Notes: generated by a model not told the origin, from the letters alone. 64,000 nucleotides of DNA from Periweissella cryptocerci (GCF_004358325.1 NZ_CP037940.1:1240001-1304000); one strand, 5' to 3'. Positions 38,531 through 49,302 are shown, counted from the first letter of the stretch. Numbers and translations are program-made.

Positions 38531-39073
38531 TTACTTAGCGAAAGGCATTCCCAATTGACCGAGCAATTCACGTGATTCTTCATCAGTGTTTGCAGTGGTA
38601 ACGATAACGATGTCCAAACCACGAACACGGTTAACATTATCAAAGTCAATTTCAGGGAAGATCAATTGTTCCTTGATCCCGAGAGTGTAGTTACCACGAC
38701 CATCAAAGGCCTTGTTAGATACACCACGGAAGTCACGAACACGTGGAAGTGAAACTGATACCAACTTATCTAAGAAGTCGTACATGCGTTCGCCACGCAA
38801 TGTAACCTTGGCACCAATTGACATACCTTCACGAAGACGGAAGCCGGCGATTGACTTCTTTGCCTTAGTTACTAATGGCTTTTGACCTGAGATCAATTCC
38901 AATTCAGCAACAGCTTCATCCAAGTTCTTTGAGTTAGATACTGCGTCACCAACACCCATGTTAAGCACGATCTTGTCGAGCTTAGGGGCTTGCATTGATG
39001 ATGAGTAGTTGAATTTTTCGATCAATGAAGGTTGAACTTCATTAACGTACTTTTCTTTCAAACGATTAGCCAT
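38531..39073 (-). CDS. rplE: 50S ribosomal protein L5
   Basis: 180 residues. [13 protein letters not shown] and V-L-N-M-G-V-G-D-A (about 37-45) fit uL5, which binds 5S rRNA and contacts P-site tRNA. Confidence 0.98.
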   Translation of the reverse strand: MANRLKEKYVNEVQPSLIEKFNYSSSMQAPKLDKIVLNMGVGDAVSNSKNLDEAVAELELISGQKPLVTKAKKSIAGFRLREGMSIGAKVTLRGERMYDFLDKLVSVSLPRVRDFRGVSNKAFDGRGNYTLGIKEQLIFPEIDFDNVNRVRGLDIVIVTTANTDEESRELLGQLGMPFAK

Positions 39074-39106
39074 GAAAATGATTTCCTCCTTTCAATCAGC
39101 TTTTGA

Positions 39107-39415
39107 TTAGTCGAGCACTGAGCCAGACTTTTTAGCGAAACGAACCTTTTTGCCATCTTCTTCCTTGAAACCAATCTTAGTTGGTTCGTTGGTAGAAGGG
39201 TCGAGCAACGCCACGTTTGACACGTGAATTGGAGCTTCGACATCAATGATTCCACCTTGTGGGAATGCATTGCTTGGCTTTTGGTGCTTCTTAACGATGT
39301 TGATACCTTCGACAACGACACGGTCAGTAGCAGCGATAGTCTTAACGATTACGCCTTCCTTACCCTTGTCCTTACCTGCGATAACACGAACTTTATCACC
39401 AGTCTTAACAAACAT
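39107..39415 (-). CDS. rplX: 50S ribosomal protein L24
   Basis: The ATG at 39415 ([18 protein letters not shown]) is chosen over an upstream GTG because this is the family start and GGAGG lies upstream. 102 residues with a KOW motif. An early assembly protein of the 50S subunit. Confidence 0.96.
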   Translation of the reverse strand: MFVKTGDKVRVIAGKDKGKEGVIVKTIAATDRVVVEGINIVKKHQKPSNAFPQGGIIDVEAPIHVSNVALLDPSTNEPTKIGFKEEDGKKVRFAKKSGSVLD

Positions 39416-39452
39416 TTTGTAGCGCACCTCCTTTGTTTATTGATGGTTTATA

Positions 39453-39821
39453 TTAAAGAACTTCTGGTGCGAGAGAAACGATACGCATGTAGTCATTTTC
39501 ACGCAATTCACGGGCAACAGGTCCGAAGATACGAGTACCTACTGGGCTCTTGTCGTCCTTTACAATAACAGCGGCGTTTTCATCAAACTTGATGTATGAG
39601 CCGTCTGCGCGGTGTACTCCTGATACAGTACGAACGATAACAGCCTTAACGACGTCACCCTTCTTTACAGTACCACCAGGAATAGCTTGTTTAACAGTAG
39701 CAACGATCATATCACCAATACCGGCGAACTTACGGCCTGAACCGCCAAGTACCTTAATGGTTAAGATTTCACGTGCTCCTGAGTTATCTGCAACTCGTAA
39801 GCGACTTTCTGATTGGATCAC
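39453..39821 (-). CDS. rplN: 50S ribosomal protein L14, GTG start
   Basis: GTG at 39821 gives the canonical start [16 protein letters not shown] and the normal 122 residues, with GGAGG six bases upstream. The longer in-frame ATG eight codons earlier adds residues absent from the family and overlaps the ribosome-binding site. It contacts 16S rRNA in a bridge. Confidence 0.95.
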   Translation of the reverse strand: MIQSESRLRVADNSGAREILTIKVLGGSGRKFAGIGDMIVATVKQAIPGGTVKKGDVVKAVIVRTVSGVHRADGSYIKFDENAAVIVKDDKSPVGTRIFGPVARELRENDYMRIVSLAPEVL

Positions 39822-39875
39822 AACTAGTGTCCTCCTTCCATACAAAAATTAGAATACGAAATTATAAACTAATAA

Positions 39876-40142
39876 TTAGATAATCACAGCTTCTTCAACA
39901 ACTTCAACTAAGCGGAAGCGCTTAGTAGCAGACAATGGACGAGTTTCCATAATCTTTACGATATCGCCAGTCTTAGCAATGTTGTTTTCATCATGTGCTT
40001 TGTACTTCTTAGTGTACTTAACGCGCTTGCCGTAGACAGGGTGGTTCTTGTAAGTTTCGATAGCGACTACGATAGTCTTATCCATCTTATCTGATACCAC
40101 ACGTCCTTGGTAAACTTTACGAGCGTTACGTTCTTCAGACAT
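39876..40142 (-). CDS. rpsQ: 30S ribosomal protein S17
   Basis: 88 residues with an OB fold. [19 protein letters not shown] and the H-P-V-Y-G-K-R segment are the uS17 features. Close to rpmC (25 bases). Confidence 0.97.
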   Translation of the reverse strand: MSEERNARKVYQGRVVSDKMDKTIVVAIETYKNHPVYGKRVKYTKKYKAHDENNIAKTGDIVKIMETRPLSATKRFRLVEVVEEAVII

Positions 40143-40167
40143 ATTATTTGGCCTCCTTTTTCGTATT

Positions 40168-40362
40168 CTACTTGTTCAATTCTTGTTGACGAAGGACCGT
40201 CTTGATACGCGCAATGTTCTTACGAACTTGTGCCAAACGGGCAGTGTTTTCAAGTTGGCCTGTTGCTAATTGGAAACGCAAGTTGAAAAGTTCTTCTTTG
40301 TAAGACTTTTCCTTGGCAACCAATTCAGCAGCGGTTAAATCTTTAATTTCACTAGCTTTCAT
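40168..40362 (-). CDS. rpmC: 50S ribosomal protein L29
   Basis: 64 residues, two helices. [18 protein letters not shown] is the family core near the peptide exit tunnel. Two bases separate it from rplP. Confidence 0.97.
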   Translation of the reverse strand: MKASEIKDLTAAELVAKEKSYKEELFNLRFQLATGQLENTARLAQVRKNIARIKTVLRQQELNK

Positions 40363-40364
40363 TC

Positions 40365-40784
40365 TTATTCACCCTCCACTTCGCGGGTCAAAACCTTAGT
40401 CTTGACTGGCAACTTGTGTGAAGCGAGACGTAATGCTTCGCGGGCGATTTCTTCAGAAACACCACCGACTTCAAACATTACCTTGCCGCGCTTAACTGGG
40501 GCAACCCATCCTTCAGGGGCACCTTTACCGTTACCCATACGGACACCAACACCCTTAGATGTGTATGATTTGTGAGGGAAGATTTTGATCCAAACCTTAC
40601 CACCACGCTTCATATAACGAGTCATGGCAATACGAGCTGCTTCGATTTGACGGTTGGTTACCCAACTAGAAGTCAAAGCTTGCAAACCGTATTCACCAAA
40701 TGTAACTTGCTTACCGCCTTTGGCTTCACCGCGCATCTTACCACGGTGTTCACGACGGTGCTTTACACGTTTAGGAACGAGCAT
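40365..40784 (-). CDS. rplP: 50S ribosomal protein L16
   Basis: 139 residues. [19 protein letters not shown] and the [13 protein letters not shown] loop are uL16 features at the A-site/avilamycin region. Two bases from rpsC. Confidence 0.98.
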   Translation of the reverse strand: MLVPKRVKHRREHRGKMRGEAKGGKQVTFGEYGLQALTSSWVTNRQIEAARIAMTRYMKRGGKVWIKIFPHKSYTSKGVGVRMGNGKGAPEGWVAPVKRGKVMFEVGGVSEEIAREALRLASHKLPVKTKVLTREVEGE

Positions 40785-40786
40785 GT

Positions 40787-41437
40787 TTACTTCCCTCCTT
40801 TGTTCTTAGTAGGGAGAACTTCACCACGGTAAATCCAAGTCTTAATACCTAACTTACCGTAAGTAGTGATTGCTTCATCCCATGAATAATCAATATCTGC
40901 ACGGAGTGTGTGCAATGGCACAGTACCTTCAGTATATTGTTCGATACGAGCAATATCTGCACCGTTAAGACGGCCGGCTACTTGTGTCTTGATACCCTTG
41001 GCACCGGCACGCATTGCGCGTTGGATTGCTCCACGCATTGCACGACGGAAGGCTACACGACGTTCCAAATCAGCGGCGATTTGTTGACCAACAAGGTGGG
41101 CATCCAAATCAGGCTTTTTGATTTCTACAATATTGATGTGTACTCGCTTACCAGTCAAGCTGTTAAGAGCTTGACGGAGAGATTCAACTTCTGAACCACC
41201 CTTACCGATAACCATACCAGGCTTGGCAGTGTGGATTGAAATGTTCACGCGCTTTGCAGCACGTTCGATTTCAATACGTGAAACAGAAGCATCAGCGAGT
41301 TTAGTTTCGATAAACTTACGAATGCGTAAATCTTCGTGCAAGAAGTTCGCAAAATCTTGGTTATTTGCGTACCACTTAGCATCCCAATCACGGATAATAC
41401 CGACACGCATACCCGTTGGGTTAATCTTTTGACCCAT
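40787..41437 (-). CDS. rpsC: 30S ribosomal protein S3
   Basis: 216 residues. KH domain ([10 protein letters not shown] about 75-85) and C-terminal domain with G-R-L-N-G-A-D-I-A. Together with S4 and S5 it lines the mRNA entry channel. Confidence 0.98.
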   Translation of the reverse strand: MGQKINPTGMRVGIIRDWDAKWYANNQDFANFLHEDLRIRKFIETKLADASVSRIEIERAAKRVNISIHTAKPGMVIGKGGSEVESLRQALNSLTGKRVHINIVEIKKPDLDAHLVGQQIAADLERRVAFRRAMRGAIQRAMRAGAKGIKTQVAGRLNGADIARIEQYTEGTVPLHTLRADIDYSWDEAITTYGKLGIKTWIYRGEVLPTKNKGGK

Positions 41438-41451
41438 GTGCTAATACCTCC

Positions 41452-41799
41452 TTACTTTTCTGATACCACAATAGTAATGTGGCTAGTACGTTTGTTAATT
41501 GGTGAAGCAGAACCCTTCGCACGTGGACGGAAACGCTTAAGCGTAGGTCCTTCGTTGGCGAATGCTTCTGAGATGATCAAGTCTTCTTGATCTAATGAGA
41601 AGTTGTTTTCAGCGTTAGCAACTGCAGACTTCAACACTTTGTAGACATCTTCAGATGCGCCACGTGGTGAGAATTGCAAAATTGCAAAGGCTTCGGCAAC
41701 ATTCTTGCCGCGGACAAGGTCGAGCACAAGGCGGACCTTACGAGCTGCAATACGAACAGTTTTGGCAGTTGCCGTTGCTGATGTGATTTGTTCAGCCAT
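41452..41799 (-). CDS. rplV: 50S ribosomal protein L22
   Basis: 115 residues. [13 protein letters not shown] and the loop tip ([19 protein letters not shown]) reach the exit tunnel, where macrolide-resistance changes occur. No obvious deviation is seen at that tip. Confidence 0.98.
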   Translation of the reverse strand: MAEQITSATATAKTVRIAARKVRLVLDLVRGKNVAEAFAILQFSPRGASEDVYKVLKSAVANAENNFSLDQEDLIISEAFANEGPTLKRFRPRAKGSASPINKRTSHITIVVSEK

Positions 41800-41818
41800 G
41801 GTTATTGTCCTCCTTTAA

Positions 41819-42100
41819 TTACTTACGACCAGTTTTTTTATCGTCACCGGCGTGACCTTTGAAAGTACGAGTTGGGACGAATTCACCCAACTTGTGACCA
41901 ACCATGTCTTCTTGAATGAAGACTGGGACGTGCTTACGACCATCATAAACGGCGATGGTGAACCCAATAAAGCTTGGGAAGATTGTTGAACGACGAGACC
42001 AAGTTTTGATTACTGACTTCTTTTCAGAATCTGCTTGAGCTTCGATCTTCTTCAATAAGTGAGCATCGGCGAATGGTCCCTTTTTAAGACTACGAGCCAT
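41819..42100 (-). CDS. rpsS: 30S ribosomal protein S19
   Basis: 93 residues. [12 protein letters not shown] and [13 protein letters not shown] are uS19 features in the head of the 30S subunit. Confidence 0.98.
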   Translation of the reverse strand: MARSLKKGPFADAHLLKKIEAQADSEKKSVIKTWSRRSTIFPSFIGFTIAVYDGRKHVPVFIQEDMVGHKLGEFVPTRTFKGHAGDDKKTGRK

Positions 42101-42156
42101 CGTATGTCCTCCTCTTCTGGATTAGTTTTTAATTGATTAAATTAAATGGTTAAAGA

Positions 42157-42990
42157 TTACTTGCTCTTACGACCACGAACGATAAGCTTGCTTGAGCGAG
42201 CGTTAACCTTACGAGTCTTCTTACCGGCAGTTTTCTTACCCCATGGAGACATTGGAGATGGACGACCAACTGGGGCCTTACCTTCACCACCACCGTGTGG
42301 GTGATCGTTAGGGTTCATTACAGAACCACGAACGTGAGGGCGTTGACCCTTCCAACGGTTACGTCCAGCCTTACCCCAGTTAATCAATGAGTGTTCTGAG
42401 TTACCAACTTCACCAATTGTGGCACGGTTAGTAGCGAGCACCATACGAACTTCACCAGAAGCAAGACGCAAGAGTACGTACTTACCTTCTTTACCAAGTA
42501 ATTGAGCTGATGTCCCTGCTGAACGAGCAAGTTGACCACCCTTACCAGGCTTCAATTCAATGTTGTGTACCAAAGTACCTTCTGGGATGTTTGCCAATGG
42601 CAATGCATTACCCACCTTGATATCGGCATCAACACCAGATTCAACAGTCATACCAACTTCAAGGCCTTTAGGGGCGATGATGTATGACTTAACACCGTCT
42701 GAGTAAACAAGCAAAGCAATGTTTGCAGTACGGTTTGGATCGTATTCAATTGCCTTAACTGTAGCCTTAACTTCATCCTTAATACGTTTGAAGTCAATGA
42801 TACGGTATGCACGTTTGTGTCCACCACCACGGTGACGAACAGTCATGTGACCGTATGAGTTACGGCCGGCAGTCTTTGATTGTGATTCCAACAAAGTCTT
42901 TTCAGGCTTAGTCTTAGTGATTTCACTAAAATCAGAACTAGTCATGTTACGACGACCGTTCGTTGTTGGTTTATACTTCTTAATAGCCAC
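42157..42990 (-). CDS. rplB: 50S ribosomal protein L2
   Basis: 277 residues. [17 protein letters not shown], the [14 protein letters not shown] segment (conserved histidine near the peptidyl transferase centre) and a basic C-terminus identify uL2. Confidence 0.98.
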   Translation of the reverse strand: MAIKKYKPTTNGRRNMTSSDFSEITKTKPEKTLLESQSKTAGRNSYGHMTVRHRGGGHKRAYRIIDFKRIKDEVKATVKAIEYDPNRTANIALLVYSDGVKSYIIAPKGLEVGMTVESGVDADIKVGNALPLANIPEGTLVHNIELKPGKGGQLARSAGTSAQLLGKEGKYVLLRLASGEVRMVLATNRATIGEVGNSEHSLINWGKAGRNRWKGQRPHVRGSVMNPNDHPHGGGEGKAPVGRPSPMSPWGKKTAGKKTRKVNARSSKLIVRGRKSK

Positions 42991-43015
42991 TATCGATTCC
43001 TCCTATAATAAGATT

Positions 43016-43303
43016 TTATTCTTCAGTGAATAATTGAATTTCTTTTGAATCTGCAGAAAGAGTAACGATAGCCTTCTTGCGCTTCTTAGTGTAACCTGAG
43101 AAACGTCCTTGACGCTTTAATTTACCCTTAACATTAGCAACGTTGATCTTAGTAACCTTAACTTCGAAGATTTCTTCGATAGCAGATTTAACTTGCGTTT
43201 TAGTAGCGCGTGTATCAACGTCGAAAGTGTAGCGCTTGTTATCTAAACCAGCCATTGAAGCTTCAGTGATAACTGGGCGTAAAATGATATCGCGAGCATC
43301 CAT
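43016..43303 (-). CDS. rplW: 50S ribosomal protein L23
   Basis: 95 residues. [13 protein letters not shown] and V-N-V-A-N-V-K-G-K are the uL23 landmarks. At the exit tunnel it serves as docking site for trigger factor and SRP. Its first base overlaps the rplD stop. Confidence 0.98.
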   Translation of the reverse strand: MDARDIILRPVITEASMAGLDNKRYTFDVDTRATKTQVKSAIEEIFEVKVTKINVANVKGKLKRQGRFSGYTKKRKKAIVTLSADSKEIQLFTEE

Positions 43304-43926
43304 TATGCAAGCACCTCCTCAACTTGAGTGAGTGCTGATTGAACGATGACCAACTTATCGTTGTTCACTACGTCCAATACATTAACCCCCTTGGCAGTCA
43401 TAACCGTTACGTTAGTAAGGTTACGAGCTGACAATGCGGCGTTGATGTTTTCATCATCAAGCACTACAAGTGTTTTTTCGTTTACATTCAAGCTGTCAAG
43501 AACAGCCTTAAATGCTTGTGTCTTTGGTGCGTCGAAGCTCAATGCGTCAACAACAACCAATTTTTCGTCAAGTACCTTTTGAGAGAGGACTGACTTAAGT
43601 GCCAAACGGTAAACCTTCTTTGGCAACTTGTAGGCGTATGAACGTGGAGTAGGTCCGAAGACGATACCACCACCACGCCATTGTGGTGAACGGATTGAAC
43701 CTTGGCGGGCACGACCAGTACCCTTTTGACGCCATGGTTTCTTACCACCACCGCGAACTGCTGAGCGGTTCTTAACGGCGTGGGTTCCTTGACGGAGTGA
43801 TGCGCGTTGCATAAGAACTGCATCGAACACAGTGTTGTTGTTAGGTTCGATACCGAAAACGGCATCGTTCAATTCAACTTCACCGGCATTAGAACCGTCT
43901 TGCTTAAATAAAGCTACTTTAGTCAT
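43303..43926 (-). CDS. rplD: 50S ribosomal protein L4
   Basis: 207 residues. The extended loop [23 protein letters not shown] lines the exit tunnel (macrolide contact), followed by the globular part. In E. coli L4 represses its own operon; no such site was proven here. Confidence 0.98.
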   Translation of the reverse strand: MTKVALFKQDGSNAGEVELNDAVFGIEPNNNTVFDAVLMQRASLRQGTHAVKNRSAVRGGGKKPWRQKGTGRARQGSIRSPQWRGGGIVFGPTPRSYAYKLPKKVYRLALKSVLSQKVLDEKLVVVDALSFDAPKTQAFKAVLDSLNVNEKTLVVLDDENINAALSARNLTNVTVMTAKGVNVLDVVNNDKLVIVQSALTQVEEVLA

Positions 43927-43948
43927 TAATTAATTCCTCCTCTCTGAA

Positions 43949-44575
43949 TTACTTGCTCTTTACAGAGCTTTTGATGGTTACAAGTGACTTGTTAGCACCT
44001 GGAACGTTACCCTTGATCAAGATAACATTGTTTTCAAGATCAGTGCGAACGATTGACAAGTTTTGAACAGTACGCTTGTTGTTACCCATGCGACCAGGCA
44101 AGAGCTTACCCTTGAATACTCGGTTAATAACTGCCCCGAGTGAACCTGGACGACGGTGGTAACGAGAACCGTGAGCCATAGGACCGCGAGATTGGCCGTC
44201 CTTCTTAATGTTACCTTGGTAACCATGACCCTTCGTGATACCAGTTACATCAACTGCTTCACCAGCTTCGAAGATTTCAACGTTGATAGAATCACCAACT
44301 GTGAATTCCCCTTCTGCGCCGCGAATTTCACGAATGAAGCGCTTAGGGGTCGTGTTTGCTTTCGCAACGTGACCTTGTTCAGGTTTGTTTGAGAGAACTT
44401 CGCGCTTATCTTGGTAACCAAGTTGAATGGCTTCGTAACCATCGTTTTCCAAAGTTTTAACTTGGAGAACAACGTTAGGAGTTGCTTCAACAACAGTTAC
44501 AGGGATAAGTTCGCCAGTTTCAGTGAAAACCTGAGTCATACCGACCTTACGGCCTAAGATTCCTTTGGTAGTCAT
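43949..44575 (-). CDS. rplC: 50S ribosomal protein L3
   Basis: 208 residues. [15 protein letters not shown] and the central [15 protein letters not shown] loop reaching the peptidyl transferase centre identify uL3. Confidence 0.98.
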   Translation of the reverse strand: MTTKGILGRKVGMTQVFTETGELIPVTVVEATPNVVLQVKTLENDGYEAIQLGYQDKREVLSNKPEQGHVAKANTTPKRFIREIRGAEGEFTVGDSINVEIFEAGEAVDVTGITKGHGYQGNIKKDGQSRGPMAHGSRYHRRPGSLGAVINRVFKGKLLPGRMGNNKRTVQNLSIVRTDLENNVILIKGNVPGANKSLVTIKSSVKSK

Positions 44576-44639
44576 GACTAACCTCCATGTTTGTATTTGT
44601 ATGAACCAAAAATCTTAAATCTTGAAATTAAGCTGTGAA

Positions 44640-44948
44640 TTACAACTTGATTTCGATGTCAACACCACTTGGTAATTCAAGCTTAGTCAACGCATCAACT
44701 GTTTTAGCAGTTGGGTTAACAATATCGATCAAACGCTTGTGTGTGCGCATTTCGAATTGTTCACGTGAATCCTTGTGCTTGTGTGGTGAACGGAGAACCG
44801 TGTAAAGGGTACGTTCAGTAGGCAATGGGATAGGACCTGAAATTTCAGCCCCTGTACGCTTTGCTGTTTCCACAATCTTTTCAGCAGATTGATCAAGGAT
44901 GCGGTGTTCGTAGGCCTTAAGGCGAATACGAATCTTCTTGTTTGCCAT
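44640..44948 (-). CDS. rpsJ: 30S ribosomal protein S10
   Basis: 102 residues. [14 protein letters not shown] and [23 protein letters not shown] are the uS10 features (also NusE for antitermination). First gene of the S10-spc-alpha run, with GGAGGAA before the start. Confidence 0.98.
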   Translation of the reverse strand: MANKKIRIRLKAYEHRILDQSAEKIVETAKRTGAEISGPIPLPTERTLYTVLRSPHKHKDSREQFEMRTHKRLIDIVNPTAKTVDALTKLELPSGVDIEIKL

Positions 44949-44991
44949 GTTTGTTTCCTCCTTCGTCTATTTTTAAAATAAGACTAGCTCC

Positions 44992-45052
44992 GTAGAAGTT
45001 ACCGACGTTTGCTGACCGTGGCAACGCGCCCGCGTGTGTCGCAACCTTCTAC
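44992..45052 (-). promoter_or_regulatory. Structured leader of the S10 operon
   Basis: GTAGAAG (44992-44998) and CTTCTAC (45046-45052) enclose a GC-rich inner stem around GCAACGCG and CGCGTGTGTCGC. It lies inside the long 5' leader between the promoter and rpsJ. Feedback control by a ribosomal protein is likely from position, but no known leader family was matched. Confidence 0.5.
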
Positions 45053-45120
45053 ATCATTGCTGAATGTTGATACATCAAGCTTTACCAGGCATTACTACCT
45101 GCTTCTTCTTAACGTACTTG

Positions 45121-45152
45121 ATTATAATACACGATAAACCTAGTAAACACAA
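45121..45152 (-). promoter_or_regulatory. Promoter of the S10-spc-alpha operon
   Basis: On the minus strand, -35 TTGTGT (45152-45147) and -10 TATTAT (45129-45124) are separated by 17 bases. TATAAT overlaps at 45126-45121. It gives a leader of about 170 bases before rpsJ. Confidence 0.75.
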
Positions 45153-45298
45153 GGGTTTTATCATACTTTTTTTGTTTCAAGAGATTACATGTTTGTGACA
45201 CGCAATTAGAAAACTTTCATAAAAAATCATGAAAAGTTCAATATTCTTTTCTTGAACCCTGTATACTATAAGCAGAAAGCGAAAGGAATGCAAATAAT

Positions 45299-45850
45299 AT
45301 GACTCGAGCATTAATTATTATCGATTACACCAATGATTTTGTCGCAATGGACGGGGCGTTAACCGCTGGCCAGCCTGCTATCGCTTTGGAAGATCGTATT
45401 GTCGAACTTGCCGATACCTTTAACCATAATGGTGATTACGTAATTTTGCCGACTGACTTGCACACTGCTAATGATCCGTTCCACCCGGAAACTAAGCTCT
45501 TTCCACCACACAATCTTGCCAACACGTGGGGACGTGAATATTTTGGTAAGCTCCAAACTTGGGTTGATACACACAAAGACGAAGATAAAACGTATATCTT
45601 CCCTAAGAATCGTTACAGTAGTTTTGCCAATACTAATTTGGACAACTACTTGCGGGAACGTGGGATTACTGAAATCGACTTAGTAGGTGTTGTTACCGAC
45701 ATCTGCATTCTCCACACCGCTGTTGATGCGTACAACTTAGATTATGATGTTACTATCCACCCAAGTGGTGTAGCATCCTTCAATCAAGCGGGGCATGAAT
45801 GGGCCTTGGACCATTTTAAAAATACCCTTGGTTTCAAAGTTGAAGATTAA
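45299..45850 (+). CDS. pncA: Isochorismatase-family hydrolase, probable nicotinamidase
   Basis: 183 residues. The catalytic triad is visible: D9 (I-I-D-Y-T-N-D-F), K103 (F-P-K-N-R-Y-S-S-F) and nucleophile C136 (V-V-T-D-I-C-I-L-H). Metal residues D53, H55 and H71 fit PncA. Nicotinamide to nicotinic acid feeds NAD salvage; a related isochorismatase substrate cannot be excluded. GAAAGG precedes the ATG. It is divergent from rpsJ and has its own terminator. Confidence 0.87.
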   Translation: MTRALIIIDYTNDFVAMDGALTAGQPAIALEDRIVELADTFNHNGDYVILPTDLHTANDPFHPETKLFPPHNLANTWGREYFGKLQTWVDTHKDEDKTYIFPKNRYSSFANTNLDNYLRERGITEIDLVGVVTDICILHTAVDAYNLDYDVTIHPSGVASFNQAGHEWALDHFKNTLGFKVED

Positions 45851-45943
45851 TATGGTACTTTCAGGCATTAACGGTAACGCCTCGTAAGTATCAGTCAATT
45901 ACAACCTCATGTAAAGGTGACAGAGAAAACCTTTATATAGTAG

Positions 45944-45979
45944 AAAACGCTCAGAACTAATAAAAGTTCTGAGCGTTTT
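45944..45979. terminator. Bidirectional terminator between pncA and mupG
   Basis: AAAACGCTCAGAACT (45944-45958) and AGTTCTGAGCGTTTT (45964-45978) form a perfect stem with a five-base loop, with T runs on both strands. It serves the convergent ends of pncA and mupG. Confidence 0.9.
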
Positions 45980-46031
45980 TCTGTTATTTTAGTACTGATA
46001 ATCAGCTTAACATTTTACTTTAGTGTACTAA

Positions 46032-47126
46032 TCATTCATTCGCTGGTATTAAGTCAAATTGACCCCATGGTTGCAATAACACTAGCAACGCCAAGTCTTC
46101 TGGGTGAATGTGACCAACGACATTAATCCGCCCATCATTTGGTAAGGCTTGGAGCGCAATTTGGAGCTCACCCTTGTATTGACCATAATCTTCATTATCA
46201 ATTAATACGTCAGCATACTTCACATCATCAGTGTGCTTGGGTGGGAAGGCTTCATTCTTGTAAATAACGCGCGTCATCGTTGAGCGGAGTACGTAATCCG
46301 AACGGTCACCACGATACATCTGCGGTTGCTTAAACAGCACGGCTAAGTCTGCTGCACTCAAATCAGGCTGTGTTACCACCCGTAATTGTGGTCGCACTAA
46401 GTTAAACGCGGTTGCGGCAGCTTTGAGGTCTTCCTCACTGGCAAAAGCATTCCCAATCAGCACATCATCAATCAAGCCACTTAAGCGATGCTCTTGGACT
46501 TGCGTTGCGATTGGTAAGTCACGGTGTGTTTCCAATGAAACTAAGCCATCAGCGACTGGCCATGGACCAAATGTTCCACTAGGCGCATTCACAAACGCAG
46601 CGGTCCGAATATGTTGGTTACGGTACTGTTGTGACGTTTCCGCAAAATACGCTTGACCTAAGCCCGTGTATCGTTGGGGATAGAAATTATGCGAGCCTAA
46701 TAGATTATCCCGATTTGGGGCGTAATCAGCAATTTGGTCAATATAGTGTGTCCCACGTGAGATATTGACTTCAATTTTCAATCCATAAGGGTTTTGCGTC
46801 ATCTTGGCTTCTTCAGCACCCGTAAAGCCCTCATCTAAGCGTAATCCCCAGGCACCTAAATCAGCGAAAAAGTGTAAATCATTATATGTGACACCAAGTT
46901 GGGCAAACAAACTCGGATTAATATCCAAAATTGTTTTCATGCCTAACTCATTACCAACTGTGATAAGTTGCTTAAATTCTGCCACCACGGTATCAGCATC
47001 ATCGGTAATTTCAAGTAATGAAGTAAATACCCGCGTATAACCGTATTTTGCAGCTAATTTTAAGTATGCCGCATTTTCTGCAAAACTTGCTTGTGATGGA
47101 TAAATTGATAATCCTAACTCTGCCAT
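46032..47126 (-). CDS. mupG: 6-phospho-N-acetylmuramidase MupG (DUF871)
   Basis: 364 residues. N-terminal barrel (L-G-L-S-I-Y-P-S-Q-A-S-F ... G-Y-T-R-V-F-T-S-L) and the C-terminal small domain (G-R-I-N-V-V-G-H-I-H-P) match the DUF871 family, whose known member MupG splits MurNAc-6-phosphate-GlcNAc after PTS uptake, for peptidoglycan recovery. It follows the PTS EIIC gene by three bases, so the two are one operon. MurQ and an EIIB/EIIA are not in this window. Confidence 0.85.
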   Translation of the reverse strand: MAELGLSIYPSQASFAENAAYLKLAAKYGYTRVFTSLLEITDDADTVVAEFKQLITVGNELGMKTILDINPSLFAQLGVTYNDLHFFADLGAWGLRLDEGFTGAEEAKMTQNPYGLKIEVNISRGTHYIDQIADYAPNRDNLLGSHNFYPQRYTGLGQAYFAETSQQYRNQHIRTAAFVNAPSGTFGPWPVADGLVSLETHRDLPIATQVQEHRLSGLIDDVLIGNAFASEEDLKAAATAFNLVRPQLRVVTQPDLSAADLAVLFKQPQMYRGDRSDYVLRSTMTRVIYKNEAFPPKHTDDVKYADVLIDNEDYGQYKGELQIALQALPNDGRINVVGHIHPEDLALLVLLQPWGQFDLIPANE

Positions 47127-47129
47127 GTG

Positions 47130-48452
47130 TTAAGCCTCCTCAACAGTATTTTGCTCGATTGCTAATTCTTGACGATCTTGTGCTTTAATAAATGGTAAAT
47201 ACAGTACCACATCTAACGCAAGTAACCCGGCTTGGAGAATAGCCCCCGATACATGTGATCCAGTTGCTAAGAAGCCCGAAATAATCGGTGGCATCGTCCA
47301 AGGGATCGCAATCCCAACTGGTGTTGCCACAATGTGCATACTCATTAGTGTATAGGCAATAATCGCATTAATCACCGGCACCAAAATAAATGGAATCAAT
47401 AAGTAGACGTTCAAGACTACTGGCAACCCAAACATTGTTGGTTCATTAATATTGAACAAGCTCGGCGGTGCGATTAATTTACCCAACGTTTTAAATTTGG
47501 CACTCTTAGCGACAATCAATAAAGCAATAATTAGCCCTAGTGTTGCGCCACCACCACCAATGTAGACAAACATGTCCATGAATGGTTGGGTAACAATATT
47601 TGGCATCACTGCATCAGGATTTTTAGCATATGCATCCGCATTTACCGCCATCAAGCCTAACCAGATTGGGCTCATAATAGCCCCCGTGATGTTCCCACCA
47701 TGAACACCCACAAACCAGAACAACGAAGTTAAGATTGTAACGACAATTGCACCGGCTAATGAGCCACCGAATGCTGACAAAGGTTTCCCTAAAATCGCAT
47801 TCAAGACACCGTGGATGCTTTCCATTGGCGTCTGTTGTAATCCAAGAAAAATAGCCGCAAACAAAATAATAATTACCGCACCAGGAATTAACGCCGCAAA
47901 TGAATTCGAGACTGCTGGCGGTACTCCTTCCGGCATCTTAATCCGAATATCGCGTTTGATAAACCAAGCAAAGATTCGGGCAGTAATCAAACCAATCAAA
48001 ATTGCCCCGAATAATCCCGCAGCTCCCATATACGTAAAGTTAAATGATTCTGTTTTTGTACCAGCCGTCAACGCTGCTTTATCAGCAAAACTGAAAAAGC
48101 TAGGAGTTGAGATGATATATGCGGATAACGCAATCACCCCGGCACTGTTACCATCGGTATCCAACGCATCCGCATAGCGTTGCGCAATCCCAAACACCGC
48201 AATTAACGCCATAATCCCAAATGAACCTTGGTAAATCCGGGCAAACCAGTTAAAGGCACCGGTCTCAATTAAATAATTTTTAAAAGAATCGATTGAAAAT
48301 CCATTAGCGATTAACAACGCCATCGATCCAACCAATACTAATGGCATCGCGTAGGCAATCCCATCCCGTACCGCACTCAACGCCTTATTACTACCGAGTT
48401 TTCCCCCAATAGGCATCAAGTACTTCTCTAGCACACTCATTACTTTGTTCAT
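47130..48452 (-). CDS. PTS lactose/cellobiose-family EIIC permease
   Basis: The start at 48452 (M-N-K-V-M-S-V-L-E-K-Y-L) follows GGAGGGG. 440 residues with about ten membrane helices and the EIIC substrate-site region (N-I-N-E-P-T-M-F-G-L-P-V-V-L-N). Only the C unit is encoded, so EIIA and EIIB must come from elsewhere. Lac-family EIIC normally carries disaccharides; coupling to mupG hints at a muropeptide-derived MurNAc-GlcNAc or similar cargo. The cargo is an inference. Confidence 0.9.
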   Translation of the reverse strand: MNKVMSVLEKYLMPIGGKLGSNKALSAVRDGIAYAMPLVLVGSMALLIANGFSIDSFKNYLIETGAFNWFARIYQGSFGIMALIAVFGIAQRYADALDTDGNSAGVIALSAYIISTPSFFSFADKAALTAGTKTESFNFTYMGAAGLFGAILIGLITARIFAWFIKRDIRIKMPEGVPPAVSNSFAALIPGAVIIILFAAIFLGLQQTPMESIHGVLNAILGKPLSAFGGSLAGAIVVTILTSLFWFVGVHGGNITGAIMSPIWLGLMAVNADAYAKNPDAVMPNIVTQPFMDMFVYIGGGGATLGLIIALLIVAKSAKFKTLGKLIAPPSLFNINEPTMFGLPVVLNVYLLIPFILVPVINAIIAYTLMSMHIVATPVGIAIPWTMPPIISGFLATGSHVSGAILQAGLLALDVVLYLPFIKAQDRQELAIEQNTVEEA

Positions 48453-48473
48453 AAGTCCCCTCCAAACTAGCAT

Positions 48474-48918
48474 ATATTAGCTTGGCTATTCATATTGGTT
48501 GTTTCATTCCCATTACCGTTTGTTCACCGACATCATGTTAATTCACAGCACTTAAAAACAACCAAGCCGCAATGCTATTGCAATAACAACAATTGTACTT
48601 TTAGTACTAAGATAATTGTAACCGTTTTCAAAGGTATATACCATTCTTGACAAATCCAATTTTTCTGGATGAAAAATATAATAATTCATCAAATATATTT
48701 TCACATTATACATCATCAATTCATTAACACCAACAAGACCAAGCAACCAGCGCGTTGTTGCTATGTTGATAACACCAATGCGAGCATACATCCCGCCTAT
48801 TAACTTCATTTGACGACAAACTGCACGGGCGTAAAGACGTAACCAACAATATGCAAAAGGCAGTCACTTGTCGATAAACGGCCAAATGAAAAAGGACTCT
48901 TTCTAGCCTTTTCTTTTA
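48474..48918. other. Intergenic stretch before copy A2, no supported gene
   Basis: A minus-strand open frame at 48552-48809 encodes 85 hydrophobic residues but has no ribosome-binding site, so it was not accepted; it may be a membrane protein relic. The AT-rich remainder holds the PTS gene's promoter region. No clear -10/-35 pair was fixed. Confidence 0.4.
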
Positions 48919-49302
48919 TTTAAGAATACTCACATACCATGGAATATACCTTAACCACTAGCCTTGAGCACATCACAAAATCAACGATACCTAATTTTAT
49001 TGATTCTGCCCACTAACGACTGTTTTTCACTAACTTGAGAATTATTACTAACTAACGGAGTGCCGGTAAATTGCTTGGCGGGCGCAGCCTTTACACCGCG
49101 ACTGGGGTGATATGTGTGTAACACATGTCGCCGCTGAGGATAAGATGAGGAGTCTTAGGAATTTATTCCTTAGACTCCCAGCTTGTCCGAGTTTGCCAAG
49201 ACCGCACTTCGGCTTGGCAATGTGCTTCCAGCGTGGTGCGCCAAGTAATTTATTGGCACGCAGTGGTCAATATTATTCAATCCCACATCAGACAGAATAG
49301 AG
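48919..49302 (+). ncRNA. Structured repeat element, copy A2 (unnamed RNA-like family)
   Basis: Same 5' block as A1 (T-T-T-A-A-x-A-A-T-A-C-T-C-A-C). CGGTAAATTGCTTGGCG (49064-49080) pairs with CGCCAAGTAATTTATTG (49239-49255), using G-U where A1 has A-U, so the change keeps pairing. ATATGTGT/ACACATGT and TTGCCAAG/CTTGGCAA replace the A1 versions AATATGTG/CACATATT and CCCAAG/CTTGGG. GGAGTCT...AGACTCC is unchanged. A hairpin with a T run (49306-49352) follows. Lies between the PTS gene and potD. Confidence 0.7.

Noticed and set aside
30974..44948. Many antisense open frames of 60-157 residues in the ribosomal operon
   Set aside because: Shadows of codon bias in highly expressed genes; no ribosome-binding sites.
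48552..48809. 85-residue hydrophobic minus-strand frame
   Set aside because: No ribosome-binding site and no recognised family; at best a membrane protein relic.
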